Shown here: positions 16,544-23,548 of the stretch, one piece after another
How the letters are laid out: each line of letters opens with the position of its first letter
How positions within the stretch are numbered: the first letter of the stretch is position 1
Assembly: GCA_913774845.1 (NCBI GenBank)
Contig: CAJYJO010000052.1
Span: 1 to 40,838 of the forward strand
DNA from: an uncultured Microbacterium sp.
GTDB lineage: Bacteria > Actinomycetota > Actinomycetes > Actinomycetales > Microbacteriaceae
Length of the DNA: 40,838 bases
Direction: 5' to 3'
The notes under the pieces: generated by a model
Told to the model about the DNA's origin: nothing
What the model saw: the letters and a program-made list of their open reading frames with translations, nothing else
The model's database searches: none
Position numbers and translations under genes: made by a program

Positions 16544-17769
16544 ACGACACTCCCACCCTGGCCGAGTTCGAGGATGCCGCGCAGAACCTGCGCGGCATCA
16601 TCACGCGGACACCCCTCGACGAATCGCTCCACCTCACGGAGCTGCTCGGCGTGCCCGTGAGCCTGAAGCTCGAGAACCTGCAGCGCACCGGGTCCTTCAA
16701 GATCCGCGGGGCGACCTACCGTCTTTCGCGTCTGACCGAGGAGGAGCGCGCGCGCGGAGTCGTCGCCGCATCCGCCGGCAATCACGCGCAGGGCGTCGCC
16801 CTCGCCGCGCAGCAGCTCGGCATCGCGGCGACCATCTTCATGCCGCTCGGCGTCCCGGTGCCCAAGCTCCTCGCCACGCGCGGATACGGCGCCGAGGTGA
16901 TCCTCGAGGGTGCGACCGTCGAGACGCCGCTGCGCCTCGCCGCGGAGTTCGCCGAACGCACGGGGGCGGTGCTCATCCATCCGTTCGACCATCGCGACAT
17001 CGTCGTGGGGCAGGGCACGCTCGGACTCGAGCTCGTCGAGGACATGCCCGATCTCGAGACCGTGATCGTCGGCATCGGCGGGGGCGGGCTCGCCGCCGGC
17101 GTCGCCGCGGCCGTGAAGGCCCGTGCGGCCGCGGAGGGACGCCGGGTGCGCGTGATCGGCGTGCAGGCGCACAATTCCGCGGCATATCCCTCGTCGCTGG
17201 CCGCCGGCTACCCGATGCAGGTCGAGACCACCCCGACCATCGCCGACGGCATCGCCGTGGCTCGCCCCGGCGATCTGCCGTTCGAGCTCATCCGCCAGTA
17301 CGTCGACGAGGTCGTCACCGTCACCGAGGACGACATCGCCCGGGCGCTGCTCGTGCTCCTCGAGCGCGCCAAGCAGGTCGTCGAGCCGGCCGGCGCCGTG
17401 GGTGTCGCGGCCATCCTCGCCGGGAAGATCGAGGCGCACGGCCCGACGGTGACCATCCTCTCGGGCGGCAACATCGACCCGCTCCTGTTGCAGCGCGTCG
17501 TGGCGCACGGGCTCTCGGCATCCGGTCGCTACATGTCGCTGCGGATCCCGCTGCCGGATCGCCCGGGTCAGCTCGCCCGGGTGTCCGAACTCCTCGCCGG
17601 GGTGGGCGCGAACGTCATCGAGGTGCTGCACACCCGCCACGGACAGGGGTTGCAGATCAGCGAGGTCATCCTCCAGCTCAGCGTCGAGACCCGTGGCGAG
17701 GAGCACCGCGCCCTGGTGATCCAGACCCTGGAGAGCGCGGGGTTCATCGCGACCGTCGTCCCGAACTGA
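16540..17769 (+). CDS. ilvA: threonine ammonia-lyase (threonine dehydratase), catabolic type with ACT domain
   Basis: PLP enzyme converting threonine to 2-oxobutanoate and ammonia, the first step to isoleucine or of threonine catabolism. Of 409 residues, the catalytic fold (about 1-320) carries the PLP lysine Lys54 in RTGSFKIRGA, SAGNHAQG for the phosphate/substrate and the glycine loop GIGGGGLAAGV near 180-190. The C-terminal part (about 330-409) is a single ACT-like regulatory domain beginning MSLRIPLPDRPGQLARVSELL. This short layout is that of the 400-residue TdcB/IlvA1-like enzymes rather than the 500-residue two-domain biosynthetic IlvA, so tdcB is an alternative symbol. The ATG overlaps the AI-2E stop codon, so the two form an operon; an export partner for an amino-acid-derived compound is conceivable but unproven. 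Confidence 0.9.
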   Translation: MNDTPTLAEFEDAAQNLRGIITRTPLDESLHLTELLGVPVSLKLENLQRTGSFKIRGATYRLSRLTEEERARGVVAASAGNHAQGVALAAQQLGIAATIFMPLGVPVPKLLATRGYGAEVILEGATVETPLRLAAEFAERTGAVLIHPFDHRDIVVGQGTLGLELVEDMPDLETVIVGIGGGGLAAGVAAAVKARAAAEGRRVRVIGVQAHNSAAYPSSLAAGYPMQVETTPTIADGIAVARPGDLPFELIRQYVDEVVTVTEDDIARALLVLLERAKQVVEPAGAVGVAAILAGKIEAHGPTVTILSGGNIDPLLLQRVVAHGLSASGRYMSLRIPLPDRPGQLARVSELLAGVGANVIEVLHTRHGQGLQISEVILQLSVETRGEEHRALVIQTLESAGFIATVVPN

Positions 17770-17929
17770 CGGCCGGCGCCGGTCGAGCGTCTGCGCCCGC
17801 TCAGCGATGCGCAGAAGCTCGGTCGACAGGGCCTCGTCCGGGCGCGGATCGCCGAGATCGGGGTGGGCGCGCGCGTGCTCGAACGCGACGATCGGGTCCA
17901 CGCGCGGCCACGCGGCCCACGCGAGACGA
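17770..17929. other. intergenic stretch between ilvA and the greA terminator
   Basis: No gene is convincing here. A minus-strand frame from GTG 17943 translates into protein-like sequence (VDPIVAFEHARAHPDLGDPRPDEAL). However, it has no stop until it has run antisense through almost all of ilvA, and its start lies inside the greA terminator hairpin. It may be a remnant of a lost gene downstream of greA. Confidence 0.4.
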
Positions 17930-17968
17930 CGCGAGCCGCCCACCCCGGCGACGGGGGAGCGGCTCGCG
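17930..17968 (-). terminator. greA terminator
   Basis: CGCGAGCCGC (17930-17939) and GCGGCTCGCG (17959-17968) form a perfect 10-bp stem, with an inner CCCCG/CGGGG stem closing a GCGA loop. It lies 15 nt beyond the greA stop codon on the minus strand. Confidence 0.75.
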
Positions 17969-17983
17969 GACGGAACGTGGGGC

Positions 17984-18475
17984 TTACTGGCCCGAGTAGG
18001 TCTCGACCTTGACGATCTCGACGGAGATCTCCTTGCCGTTCGGAGCCGTGTACGAGCCCTTGTCGCCCTCTTTCAGGCCCAGGATGGCGGCACCGAGGGG
18101 AGAGGCCTCGCTGTAGACGTCGAGCTCGGAGTTCGCCGCGATCTCGCGGTTGCCGAGGAGGAACTTCTCTTCACCGCCCGCGACGACGGCGGTCACGACG
18201 GTGCCCGACTCGACGACGCCGTGGCTCTCGGGAGCTTCTCCGACCTTGGCGTCCTTCAGCAGCTGCTGGAGCGTGCGGATGCGGGCTTCTTGCTTGCCCT
18301 GCTCGTCTTTGGCCGCGTGGTAGCCGCCGTTCTCCTTGAGGTCGCCCTCTTCGCGAGCGGCCTCGATGCGCTTCGCGATCTCTTCGCGGCCGGTGGTCGA
18401 GAGGTGCTCGAGCTCGTTGGCCAGGCGGTCGTAGGCGTCTTGCGTGAGGAACGTCACCTGAGCGTCGTTGGACAC
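17984..18475 (-). CDS. greA: transcription elongation factor GreA
   Basis: Cytoplasmic factor that enters the RNA polymerase secondary channel and stimulates cleavage of backtracked transcripts. At 163 residues it matches the family. The N-terminal coiled coil contains TQDAYDRLANELEHL, REEIAKRIEAAREEGDLKENGGYHAAKDEQG with the acidic tip (Asp-Leu-Lys-Glu-Asn) and RIRTLQQLL. The C-terminal FKBP-like domain contains SPLGAAILGLKEGD. GTG 18475 was chosen because GGAG stands 6 nt ahead of it and the family start fits; the longer in-phase start is rejected. The greA-DUF4307 order matches Rv1080c-Rv1081c of M. tuberculosis. Confidence 0.96.
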   Translation of the reverse strand: MSNDAQVTFLTQDAYDRLANELEHLSTTGREEIAKRIEAAREEGDLKENGGYHAAKDEQGKQEARIRTLQQLLKDAKVGEAPESHGVVESGTVVTAVVAGGEEKFLLGNREIAANSELDVYSEASPLGAAILGLKEGDKGSYTAPNGKEISVEIVKVETYSGQ

Positions 18476-18539
18476 GGTTTCTCCTTCGTCGAGGCGCAGA
18501 CGGCGTGGATCAGCGAGGCCGTCGGCGGGATATGTCGAA

Positions 18540-18563
18540 CGCCCCGGCATTCGAGCCGGGGCG
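18540..18563 (-). terminator. terminator hairpin between DUF4307 gene and greA
   Basis: CGCCCCGGC (18540-18548) and GCCGGGGCG (18555-18563) form a 9-bp stem with loop ATTCGA, 17 nt after the DUF4307 stop on the minus strand. greA therefore needs its own promoter. Confidence 0.65.
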
Positions 18564-18580
18564 CGTCGTGACCTGCGAGT

Positions 18581-18976
18581 CTACGGGACCCAGCAAGCGT
18601 TGACAAAACCGGTCGTCGCCAGCGACAGCGTGGGAATCTGCTCCGTGAAGGCCCGCGTGTGATCCTCGGATGCCGGGTACTCCACCACCCGCCACCCCAC
18701 CGTGCCGTGCTCCTCGTCGCGGGCCTCGAGGGCGCACGCCACGGGTTGGCCGGTGGGGGCGGTGATCTGGAACGTCGCCGAGACCGATCTGTCGTCGACG
18801 ACCGTGAAGCCGGTGTCGGTCGCCGTGACGGATCCGAGGCTGTTCGACACCGTCGTCCACGCGAGGAAGCCGATCGCGCCCAGGGCCAGCACCGCCACGA
18901 CGGCCCATCCCGCGAATCGGCGCCGCGGGGAGCGCGTACGCCCGTAGCGGTCGTCGAGCTGGGCCTGCGTCGTCAT
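18581..18976 (-). CDS. DUF4307 domain-containing membrane protein
   Basis: Small bitopic protein of 131 residues. The N-terminus MTTQAQLDDRYGRTRSPRRR is typical of DUF4307. One membrane helix (about 21-43) is followed by an extracytoplasmic beta-rich domain (GFTVVDDRSVSATFQIT, PVACALEARDEEHGTVGWRVVEYP). Two cysteines in the outer domain may form a disulfide. The function is unknown. The family is confined to actinobacteria and almost always sits between greA and mca; here mca is absent from the expected next position. A GGGGAG ribosome binding site precedes the ATG. The promoter overlaps that of the divergent small membrane protein gene. Confidence 0.9.
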   Translation of the reverse strand: MTTQAQLDDRYGRTRSPRRRFAGWAVVAVLALGAIGFLAWTTVSNSLGSVTATDTGFTVVDDRSVSATFQITAPTGQPVACALEARDEEHGTVGWRVVEYPASEDHTRAFTEQIPTLSLATTGFVNACWVP

Positions 18977-18992
18977 GGTCTCCCCGGGGCTT

Positions 18993-19012
18993 TAGGCTGG
19001 ATGTCCAGGCTA
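18993..19012. promoter_or_regulatory. overlapping divergent -10 elements in a near-palindrome
   Basis: The plus strand reads TAGGCT at 18993-18998 and the minus strand reads TAGCCT at 19012-19007. Both are followed by GGA, with CTGGA-TG-TCCAG as the symmetric core. The first would serve the gene at 19041 and the second the DUF4307 gene. The two start regions overlap, so the promoters probably exclude each other. Confidence 0.45.
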
Positions 19013-19040
19013 CGCGCTTCCGCCCGGACCGAAGGACTCC

Positions 19041-19316
19041 ATGCTCCCCGTGATCGTCGCCCTCGCGACCACACCCTCCCCGGCCGTCACCCCCGACGAG
19101 TCGATCGTCACGCCGGGCCCCCTCGGTTTCGCCGCGATCGCCTTCATCGGACTCGCCGTGTTCCTCCTCGTGTGGGACATGCTGCGCCGCATCCGCCGGG
19201 GCCGCTACCGCGAAGAGGTCAACGCGCAGCTGGATGCCGAGGAGCAGGCGCGCGCGGCCGGCTCCGCCAGCGAGACCGACGACGAGGACATCGACCCCGC
19301 CGCTCCTCGCGGCTGA
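19041..19316 (+). CDS. small single-helix membrane protein, Rv1083-like position
   Basis: Hypothetical protein of 91 residues. A short extracytoplasmic N-terminus rich in Thr/Pro is followed by one membrane helix (about 27-46, PLGFAAIAFIGLAVFLLVWDML). A basic stretch RRIRRGRYREEV and an acidic C-terminal tail (ASETDDEDIDPAAP) would be cytoplasmic. I do not recognise a named domain. Its size, topology and position between DUF4307 and hemolysin III match Rv1083 of M. tuberculosis, which there follows mca. Function unknown. Confidence 0.75.
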   Translation: MLPVIVALATTPSPAVTPDESIVTPGPLGFAAIAFIGLAVFLLVWDMLRRIRRGRYREEVNAQLDAEEQARAAGSASETDDEDIDPAAPRG

Positions 19317-19333
19317 CGGACGTTGCGCGCGAT

Positions 19334-19350
19334 GGCGGCGATCAGCCGCC
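19334..19350. terminator. short inverted repeat between converging genes
   Basis: GGCGGC (19334-19339) and GCCGCC (19345-19350) flank the stop codon of the hemolysin III gene, in the 25-bp gap to the converging small membrane protein gene. It is weak but could work in both directions. Confidence 0.35.
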
Positions 19351-20079
19351 GTGGTACGCGGGCGCGAGGGCGATCAGCAGGCACGCCGTCCAGTGGCACA
19401 GGAACGCCAGCACGGTGCACACGTGGAAGATCTCGTGGAAGCCGAAGTGTCCGGGCCACGGATTCGGCCTCTTGAGGGCGTAAACGATCGCACCGCCCGT
19501 GTAGAGCAGGCCGCCGACGACCACCAGCACCATCATCGCCACGTTGGCCGCGAGCAGGTCGCCGAGGTACATCACCGCCGCCCAGCCGAGTGCCAGGTAG
19601 AGCGCGACGTACAGCCAGCGCGGCGCGTTGATCCAGAAGACGCGGAACAGGATGCCGAGGATCGCCCCGCCCCACACGATCGACAGCAGGAGCGTCGTCT
19701 TGGGCGTCGGCAGGGCGAGCACCGCGAGAGGCGTGTAGGTGCCCGCGATGAGCAGCAGGATGTTGGCGTGGTCGATGCGCTTGAGCACGGCGAGCGTCTT
19801 CGGCTTCCAATGGAAGCGGTGGTACAGCGCGGAGTTGCCGAACAACAGCATCGAGGTGGCCATGAAGACCGCGGCCGCCCACTTGCCCGGTGCGCCCTGG
19901 GCGAGGGCGATCAGCACGATTCCCGCGGCGATGGCCACGGGGAACGTCCCGGCGTGGATCCATCCCCGCCAGGTGGGCTTCAGGTCGACCTGAGCCCCCA
20001 CGGCCGCCGCTTCGAGCAGAGGGAGCTGGGGCATCTCGGGGCCGTCGGCCGGGGTCGGGGCTGTCACGCTCTCGACCAT
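19342..20079 (-). CDS. hemolysin III family protein (PAQR-type membrane protein)
   Basis: Seven-helix membrane protein of 245 residues in the HlyIII/YqfA/PAQR family. The conserved polar residues proposed to bind zinc are visible: Ser and His in FGNSALYHRFHW, Asp-His in KRIDHANILLLIAGTYTPLA, and the two His in GFHEIFHVCTVLAFLCHW. These suggest a hydrolase-like active site in the membrane rather than a true toxin. The ATG at 20079 gives a 40-residue cytoplasmic N-terminus; an upstream in-phase ATG adds ten low-complexity residues. Divergent from the cis-prenyltransferase gene, as Rv1085c is from Rv1086. Physiological substrate unknown. Confidence 0.88.
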   Translation of the reverse strand: MVESVTAPTPADGPEMPQLPLLEAAAVGAQVDLKPTWRGWIHAGTFPVAIAAGIVLIALAQGAPGKWAAAVFMATSMLLFGNSALYHRFHWKPKTLAVLKRIDHANILLLIAGTYTPLAVLALPTPKTTLLLSIVWGGAILGILFRVFWINAPRWLYVALYLALGWAAVMYLGDLLAANVAMMVLVVVGGLLYTGGAIVYALKRPNPWPGHFGFHEIFHVCTVLAFLCHWTACLLIALAPAYHGG

Positions 20080-20176
20080 ACGTCCGCCCCCATGCCCGGG
20101 CGGGAACATGCCGCGATGCTCACCGATCCCTCAGCTGGGAACGGCCCCCGGGCGTGGTCGACACGCCCGGACGCGG

Positions 20177-20182
20177 TAGCGT
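20177..20182 (+). promoter_or_regulatory. -10 element of leaderless cis-prenyltransferase gene
   Basis: TAGCGT lies 6 nt before the GTG at 20189; no ribosome binding site is present. Confidence 0.5.
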
Positions 20183-20188
20183 AGGCGG

Positions 20189-20971
20189 GTGGCGCGCGTA
20201 CGGAAGAACGAGGGGCGGGGTCCCCTCTACCGTCTGTACATCTCCCGCCTGCGGCGCCGGATGCCGGCGACGGTCCCGCACCACGTCGCGATGATGATCG
20301 ACGGCAACCGTCGGTGGGCGCGGCAACTCGGTTACGACAGTGCCGCGCACGGCCACCGTGCCGGTGCGGCCAAGATGCACGAGTTCCTGCGCTGGTGCGA
20401 CGACCTCGGCATCGACGTGGTGTCGCTGTATCTGCTCTCGAACGACAACCTCGTCAAGCGTGACAGCCGCGAACTGCAGGACCTGCTCGAGATCATCGCC
20501 GAATTGGCCGGCGAGCTGTCCCGCGAGCCCAACTGGCGAGTGAAGCACGTGGGGCGGGCCGAAGGCTTGCCCACCGAGCTCGCGGAGGTGCTGCACGAGG
20601 CGACCGAGCGCACGCGTGGCCATGACGGGCTGCACGTGAATCTCGCGGTCGGCTACGGCGGTCGCAGCGAGATCGTGGATGCCGTGCGCTCCATCATCGC
20701 GAAGCACGATCAGTCCGGCGGTTCTCTCGAGGAGCTCGCTGCGAGTCTCACGCCCGAGCAGATCGGCGAGCACCTGTACACCGGGGGGCAGGCCGATCCC
20801 GACCTGGTGATCCGTACCTCGGGGGAGCAGCGCCTGAGCGACTTCCTGCTCTGGCAGTCGGCGCACTCCGAGTTCTACTTCGTGGAGGCCCTCGGCCCCG
20901 ACCTGCGCGAGGTCGACTTCCTGCGGGCGATCCGCGACTTCGCGGCGCGCGACCGGCGCTTCGGGCAGTAA
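20189..20971 (+). CDS. cis-prenyltransferase (isoprenyl transferase, UppS/Z-FPP synthase family)
   Basis: Condenses isopentenyl diphosphate onto an allylic diphosphate in cis, supplying the polyprenyl carrier of cell-wall synthesis. At 260 residues it shows the catalytic Asp38 in MMIDGNRRWAR, HRAGAAKMHEFLRWC, the SNDNLVKRDSRELQDL stretch, and the C-terminal diphosphate/IPP-binding block RTSGEQRLSDFLLWQSAHSEFYF. Its position next to hemolysin III matches Rv1086, which makes the short product Z,E-farnesyl diphosphate. Whether this enzyme makes the short or the long-chain product cannot be read from sequence; many genomes carry two paralogues, so I give no symbol. GTG start, leaderless. Confidence 0.93.
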   Translation: MARVRKNEGRGPLYRLYISRLRRRMPATVPHHVAMMIDGNRRWARQLGYDSAAHGHRAGAAKMHEFLRWCDDLGIDVVSLYLLSNDNLVKRDSRELQDLLEIIAELAGELSREPNWRVKHVGRAEGLPTELAEVLHEATERTRGHDGLHVNLAVGYGGRSEIVDAVRSIIAKHDQSGGSLEELAASLTPEQIGEHLYTGGQADPDLVIRTSGEQRLSDFLLWQSAHSEFYFVEALGPDLREVDFLRAIRDFAARDRRFGQ

Positions 20972-21178
20972 ACGACCTCGACCCGCGAGATCGGCGTGAT
21001 GGCGCTGTTCACGAACTCGTCATGTTCGCGGCGTGTTAACGACCCGCGGGGGTGTCGGCGGGCCGTACGGTGATCACATCGGACACGGAGTCCGGTCGAG
21101 TCGACCTTCGGATCGCGACTCGTGAGCCACAGGTCGACTCGTGACAACCGGGTGTTCCACCCGGGTCGGGAGTGGGTT
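20972..21178 (+). promoter_or_regulatory. structured leader region upstream of phoH2
   Basis: A TACGGT -10 at 21066-21071 would start a leader of about 100 nt. It contains the palindrome GGTCGA-G-TCGACC (21094-21106), the direct repeat GACTCGTGA at 21117 and 21136, and the hairpin CCGGGTG-TTC-CACCCGG (21148-21164), which ends just before the GGGAG ribosome binding site. I saw no credible antitoxin-like small gene of the PhoAT kind. Confidence 0.45.
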
Positions 21179-22540
21179 GTGACTGCACGAGCACCGTACG
21201 ACCAGCGTCACGTCGTCGAGAGCACCGAGTCCGAAGCGGGAGCCGACCAGGCCCTGCGTACATACGTCCTGGACACCTCCGTCCTGCTGAGCGATCCGCG
21301 AGCGTTCTTCCGCTTCGCCGAGAACTCGGTGGTGATCCCCGTCGTGGTGATCACCGAGCTGGAGGGCAAACGTCACGACCCCGAGATCGGGTACTTCGCC
21401 CGTCAGGCCCTGCGACACCTCGACGAGCTGCGCATCGAGCACGGCCGTCTGGACTTCCCCGTCCCGGTGGGCGCCGACGGCACCCTCCGCGTCGAACTGA
21501 ACAACACCGATCAGCAGGTGCTGCCGTCCGGCATGCGCACGGGCGGCAACGACAGCCGCATCCTGGCCGTCGCCATGAACCTCGCTCAGGACGGCGCCGA
21601 GGTCACGGTGGTGTCGAAGGACCTTCCGATGCGTGTGAAGGCGGCATCCCTGGGCCTGAGCACCGAGGAGTACCTCGCCGAACAGGCCATGGATTCGGGG
21701 TGGACGGGTATCGCCACGATCGACCTCTCGGGCGACGAGATCTCCGACCTGTACGAGACCGAGGTGGGCGTCAGCGAAGCGGTGCAGGGCCTCCCGGTCA
21801 ACACCGGGCTGGTCATCCACTCCGAGCGCGGGTCGGCGCTGGGACGCGTGACCGGCAAGGGGGAGTACCGCCTGGTGCGCGGCGATCGCGACGCATTCGG
21901 CCTGCACGGCCGTTCCGCCGAGCAGCGTATCGCGCTCGACATGCTCCTCGACCCCGAGGTCGGCATCGTCTCTCTCGGCGGCCGAGCCGGTACCGGGAAG
22001 TCGGCTCTCGCGCTGTGCGCCGCTCTCGAGGCGGTGCTGGAGCGGCAGCAGCAGAAGAAGATCATCGTGTTCCGTCCGCTGTTCGCCGTCGGCGGGCAGG
22101 AGCTGGGGTACCTGCCCGGCGACCAGGCCGAGAAGATGGGGCCCTGGGGGCAGGCGGTCTTCGACACGCTCGGTTCTGTCGTGTCGGGCAACGTGCTCGA
22201 GGAGGTCCTCGCCCGCGGTCTGCTCGAGGTCCTCCCGCTCACGCACATCCGCGGACGCTCCCTGCACGACGCCTTCGTGATCGTCGACGAGGCCCAGTCG
22301 TTGGAACGCAACGTGCTGCTGACGGTGCTCAGCCGCATCGGTCAGAACTCGCGTGTCGTCCTCACGCACGACGTGGGCCAGCGCGACAACCTCCGTGTCG
22401 GCCGCCACGACGGCGTGGCGAGCGTCATCGAGACCCTGAAGGGCCACGCGCTCTTCGGTCATGTCACGCTCACCCGTTCCGAGCGTTCGGCGATCGCCGC
22501 TCTCGTCACCGAACTCCTGGAGGCCGGCGAACTGTCCTGA
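21179..22540 (+). CDS. phoH2: PhoH2-type protein: PIN RNase domain fused to PhoH ATPase
   Basis: Predicted RNA helicase/ribonuclease of 453 residues. The N-terminal PIN domain (about 25-165) has the acidic metal ligands Asp32 (YVLDTSVLL), Glu60 (ITELEGKR), Asp125 ([11 protein letters not shown]) and Asp148 ([10 protein letters not shown]). The C-terminal PhoH ATPase has a Walker A at 267-275 (GGRAGTGKS) and Walker B at 367-373 (VIVDEAQ), plus [19 protein letters not shown]. tuberculosis PhoH2 (Rv1095), of this design, unwinds and cleaves RNA and is paired with an antitoxin-like upstream gene; none is evident here. GTG 21179 was chosen for its GGGAG site; the longer in-phase start lacks one. 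A strong terminator follows. Confidence 0.93.
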   Translation: MTARAPYDQRHVVESTESEAGADQALRTYVLDTSVLLSDPRAFFRFAENSVVIPVVVITELEGKRHDPEIGYFARQALRHLDELRIEHGRLDFPVPVGADGTLRVELNNTDQQVLPSGMRTGGNDSRILAVAMNLAQDGAEVTVVSKDLPMRVKAASLGLSTEEYLAEQAMDSGWTGIATIDLSGDEISDLYETEVGVSEAVQGLPVNTGLVIHSERGSALGRVTGKGEYRLVRGDRDAFGLHGRSAEQRIALDMLLDPEVGIVSLGGRAGTGKSALALCAALEAVLERQQQKKIIVFRPLFAVGGQELGYLPGDQAEKMGPWGQAVFDTLGSVVSGNVLEEVLARGLLEVLPLTHIRGRSLHDAFVIVDEAQSLERNVLLTVLSRIGQNSRVVLTHDVGQRDNLRVGRHDGVASVIETLKGHALFGHVTLTRSERSAIAALVTELLEAGELS

Positions 22541-22551
22541 GGGTCGGCGAG

Positions 22552-22583
22552 GAGGGCCGGGATGCCGAGGCGTCCCGGCCCTC
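22552..22583 (+). terminator. phoH2 intrinsic terminator
   Basis: GAGGGCCGGGA (22552-22562) and TCCCGGCCCTC (22573-22583) form a perfect 11-bp stem, 11 nt after the phoH2 stop codon. Confidence 0.8.
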
Positions 22584-22803
22584 GTCGTGTCCCGTGTTCC
22601 AGGGGTTCCGACCTCCGCGCGAACATGAGAGCTTTCTCATCGAAACCTCCCTCGCCTCTCACGAACAGCCGTCAGAGTTATACACGTCGGCGAGGGAGAC
22701 CTCGTCACCGCCTCGGCGGTTCCCCCCTAGGAAACACACGAGAACGCCACGCGCAGGTCACCGCTCTTCGGGTGAGTCGGAAGACCACCGGGCGCCTCTC
22801 CCC
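22584..22803. other. non-coding gap between phoH2 terminator and two-component operon terminator
   Basis: No reading frame is convincing. The stretch contains the inverted repeat ATGAGA-GCTT-TCTCAT (22625-22640), an AT-rich TTATACA (22678-22684) that could be a -10, and several GC-rich short complementary segments. It is less GC-rich than its surroundings. A small plus-strand RNA ending at the hairpin and T-tract at 22804-22832 is possible but unproven. Confidence 0.3.
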
Positions 22804-22831
22804 AAACCCCCGGTCCCCCCACCGGGGGTTT
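22804..22831. terminator. bidirectional terminator downstream of the response regulator gene
   Basis: AAACCCCCGGT (22804-22814) and ACCGGGGGTTT (22821-22831) form a perfect 11-bp stem with a CCCCCC loop. The plus strand continues with another T. It lies 60 nt past the response regulator stop on the minus strand. Confidence 0.8.
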
Positions 22832-22891
22832 TCGGGTGTACGGGAACGAAGTCGGCGCGCGACACCGGCGCGGTCGGCTTCGACGACGGTC

Positions 22892-23548
22892 TCACTCCCA
22901 GCGATACCCCGCACCGCGGACGGTGACGATGTGGGCGGGTCCGAGCTTCGCCCGTAGGTAGCGCACGTACACGTCGACCACGTTGGACGTGGGGTCGAAG
23001 TCCATGCCCCACACGCGACTCAGCAGCTGTTCGCGGCTCAGCACCTGTCCGGCGTGGCGGAGGAACTCCTCGGCGAGGGCGAACTCCCGGGCACTCAGAT
23101 CGACCTCGCGGCCGCCGACCGTCGCGCGGCGGGCGAGGACGTCGAGCGAGACGTCACCGTGGCCGACGGTCATGGTGCCGACCGTCACCGGGTCGCGCAG
23201 CCGGGACCGGACCCGGGCGAGGAGCTCGTCGAACTTGAAGGGCTTGGCGACGTAGTCGTTGGCACCGGCGTCGAGCCCGTCGACCGTATCGCGCGTGCTG
23301 GTACGGGCCGTGAGCATGATGACGGGGATCGACGAGCCCTGCCCGCGCAGGCTGCGCAGGACCTCGAAGCCGTCGAGCGAGGGGAGACCGACGTCGAGCA
23401 GGACGAGGTCGATCTCGCCCGACAGGGCGGTCTCGAGCGCATCGGACCCGTCATCCACGACGAGGGTCTGGTAGCCCGCGGACTCCAGTCCCTTCGCCAC
23501 GAACGCCGAGATGCGCTCCTCGTCTTCCGCGATGAGGATGCGGGTCAT
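22892..23548 (-). CDS. OmpR/PhoB-family response regulator
   Basis: DNA-binding response regulator of 218 residues, partner of the histidine kinase encoded just upstream. The receiver domain (1-115) has acidic pocket Glu8-Asp9, phospho-acceptor Asp52 (VLLDVGLPSLDG), Thr80 (MLTAR) and Lys102 (VAKPFKFDELL). The C-terminal winged helix (about 125-218) ends with SNVVDVYVRYLRAKLG and VTVRGAGYRWE. Its ATG overlaps the kinase stop codon (ATGA), so the two are translationally coupled. Target genes are unknown; the run of genes just upstream (fumC, carbonic anhydrase) may be only a chance neighbour. Confidence 0.94.
   Translation of the reverse strand: MTRILIAEDEERISAFVAKGLESAGYQTLVVDDGSDALETALSGEIDLVLLDVGLPSLDGFEVLRSLRGQGSSIPVIMLTARTSTRDTVDGLDAGANDYVAKPFKFDELLARVRSRLRDPVTVGTMTVGHGDVSLDVLARRATVGGREVDLSAREFALAEEFLRHAGQVLSREQLLSRVWGMDFDPTSNVVDVYVRYLRAKLGPAHIVTVRGAGYRWE

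Noticed and set aside
15353-17769. AI-2E transporter as evidence for AI-2 quorum sensing
   Set aside because: The family name is historical; members transport varied substrates, and no luxS or lsr gene is present in the window.
17770-17943. Small minus-strand gene downstream of greA
   Set aside because: The frame gives protein-like residues at first but has no stop until it has run antisense through ilvA, and its GTG start lies inside the greA terminator.
22640-22830. c-di-AMP (ydaO-type) or other riboswitch between phoH2 and the two-component operon
   Set aside because: Some GGGTGA and GGGGAACC-like words are present on one strand or the other, but not in the order or spacing of the known consensus, and no suitable gene follows in the right direction.
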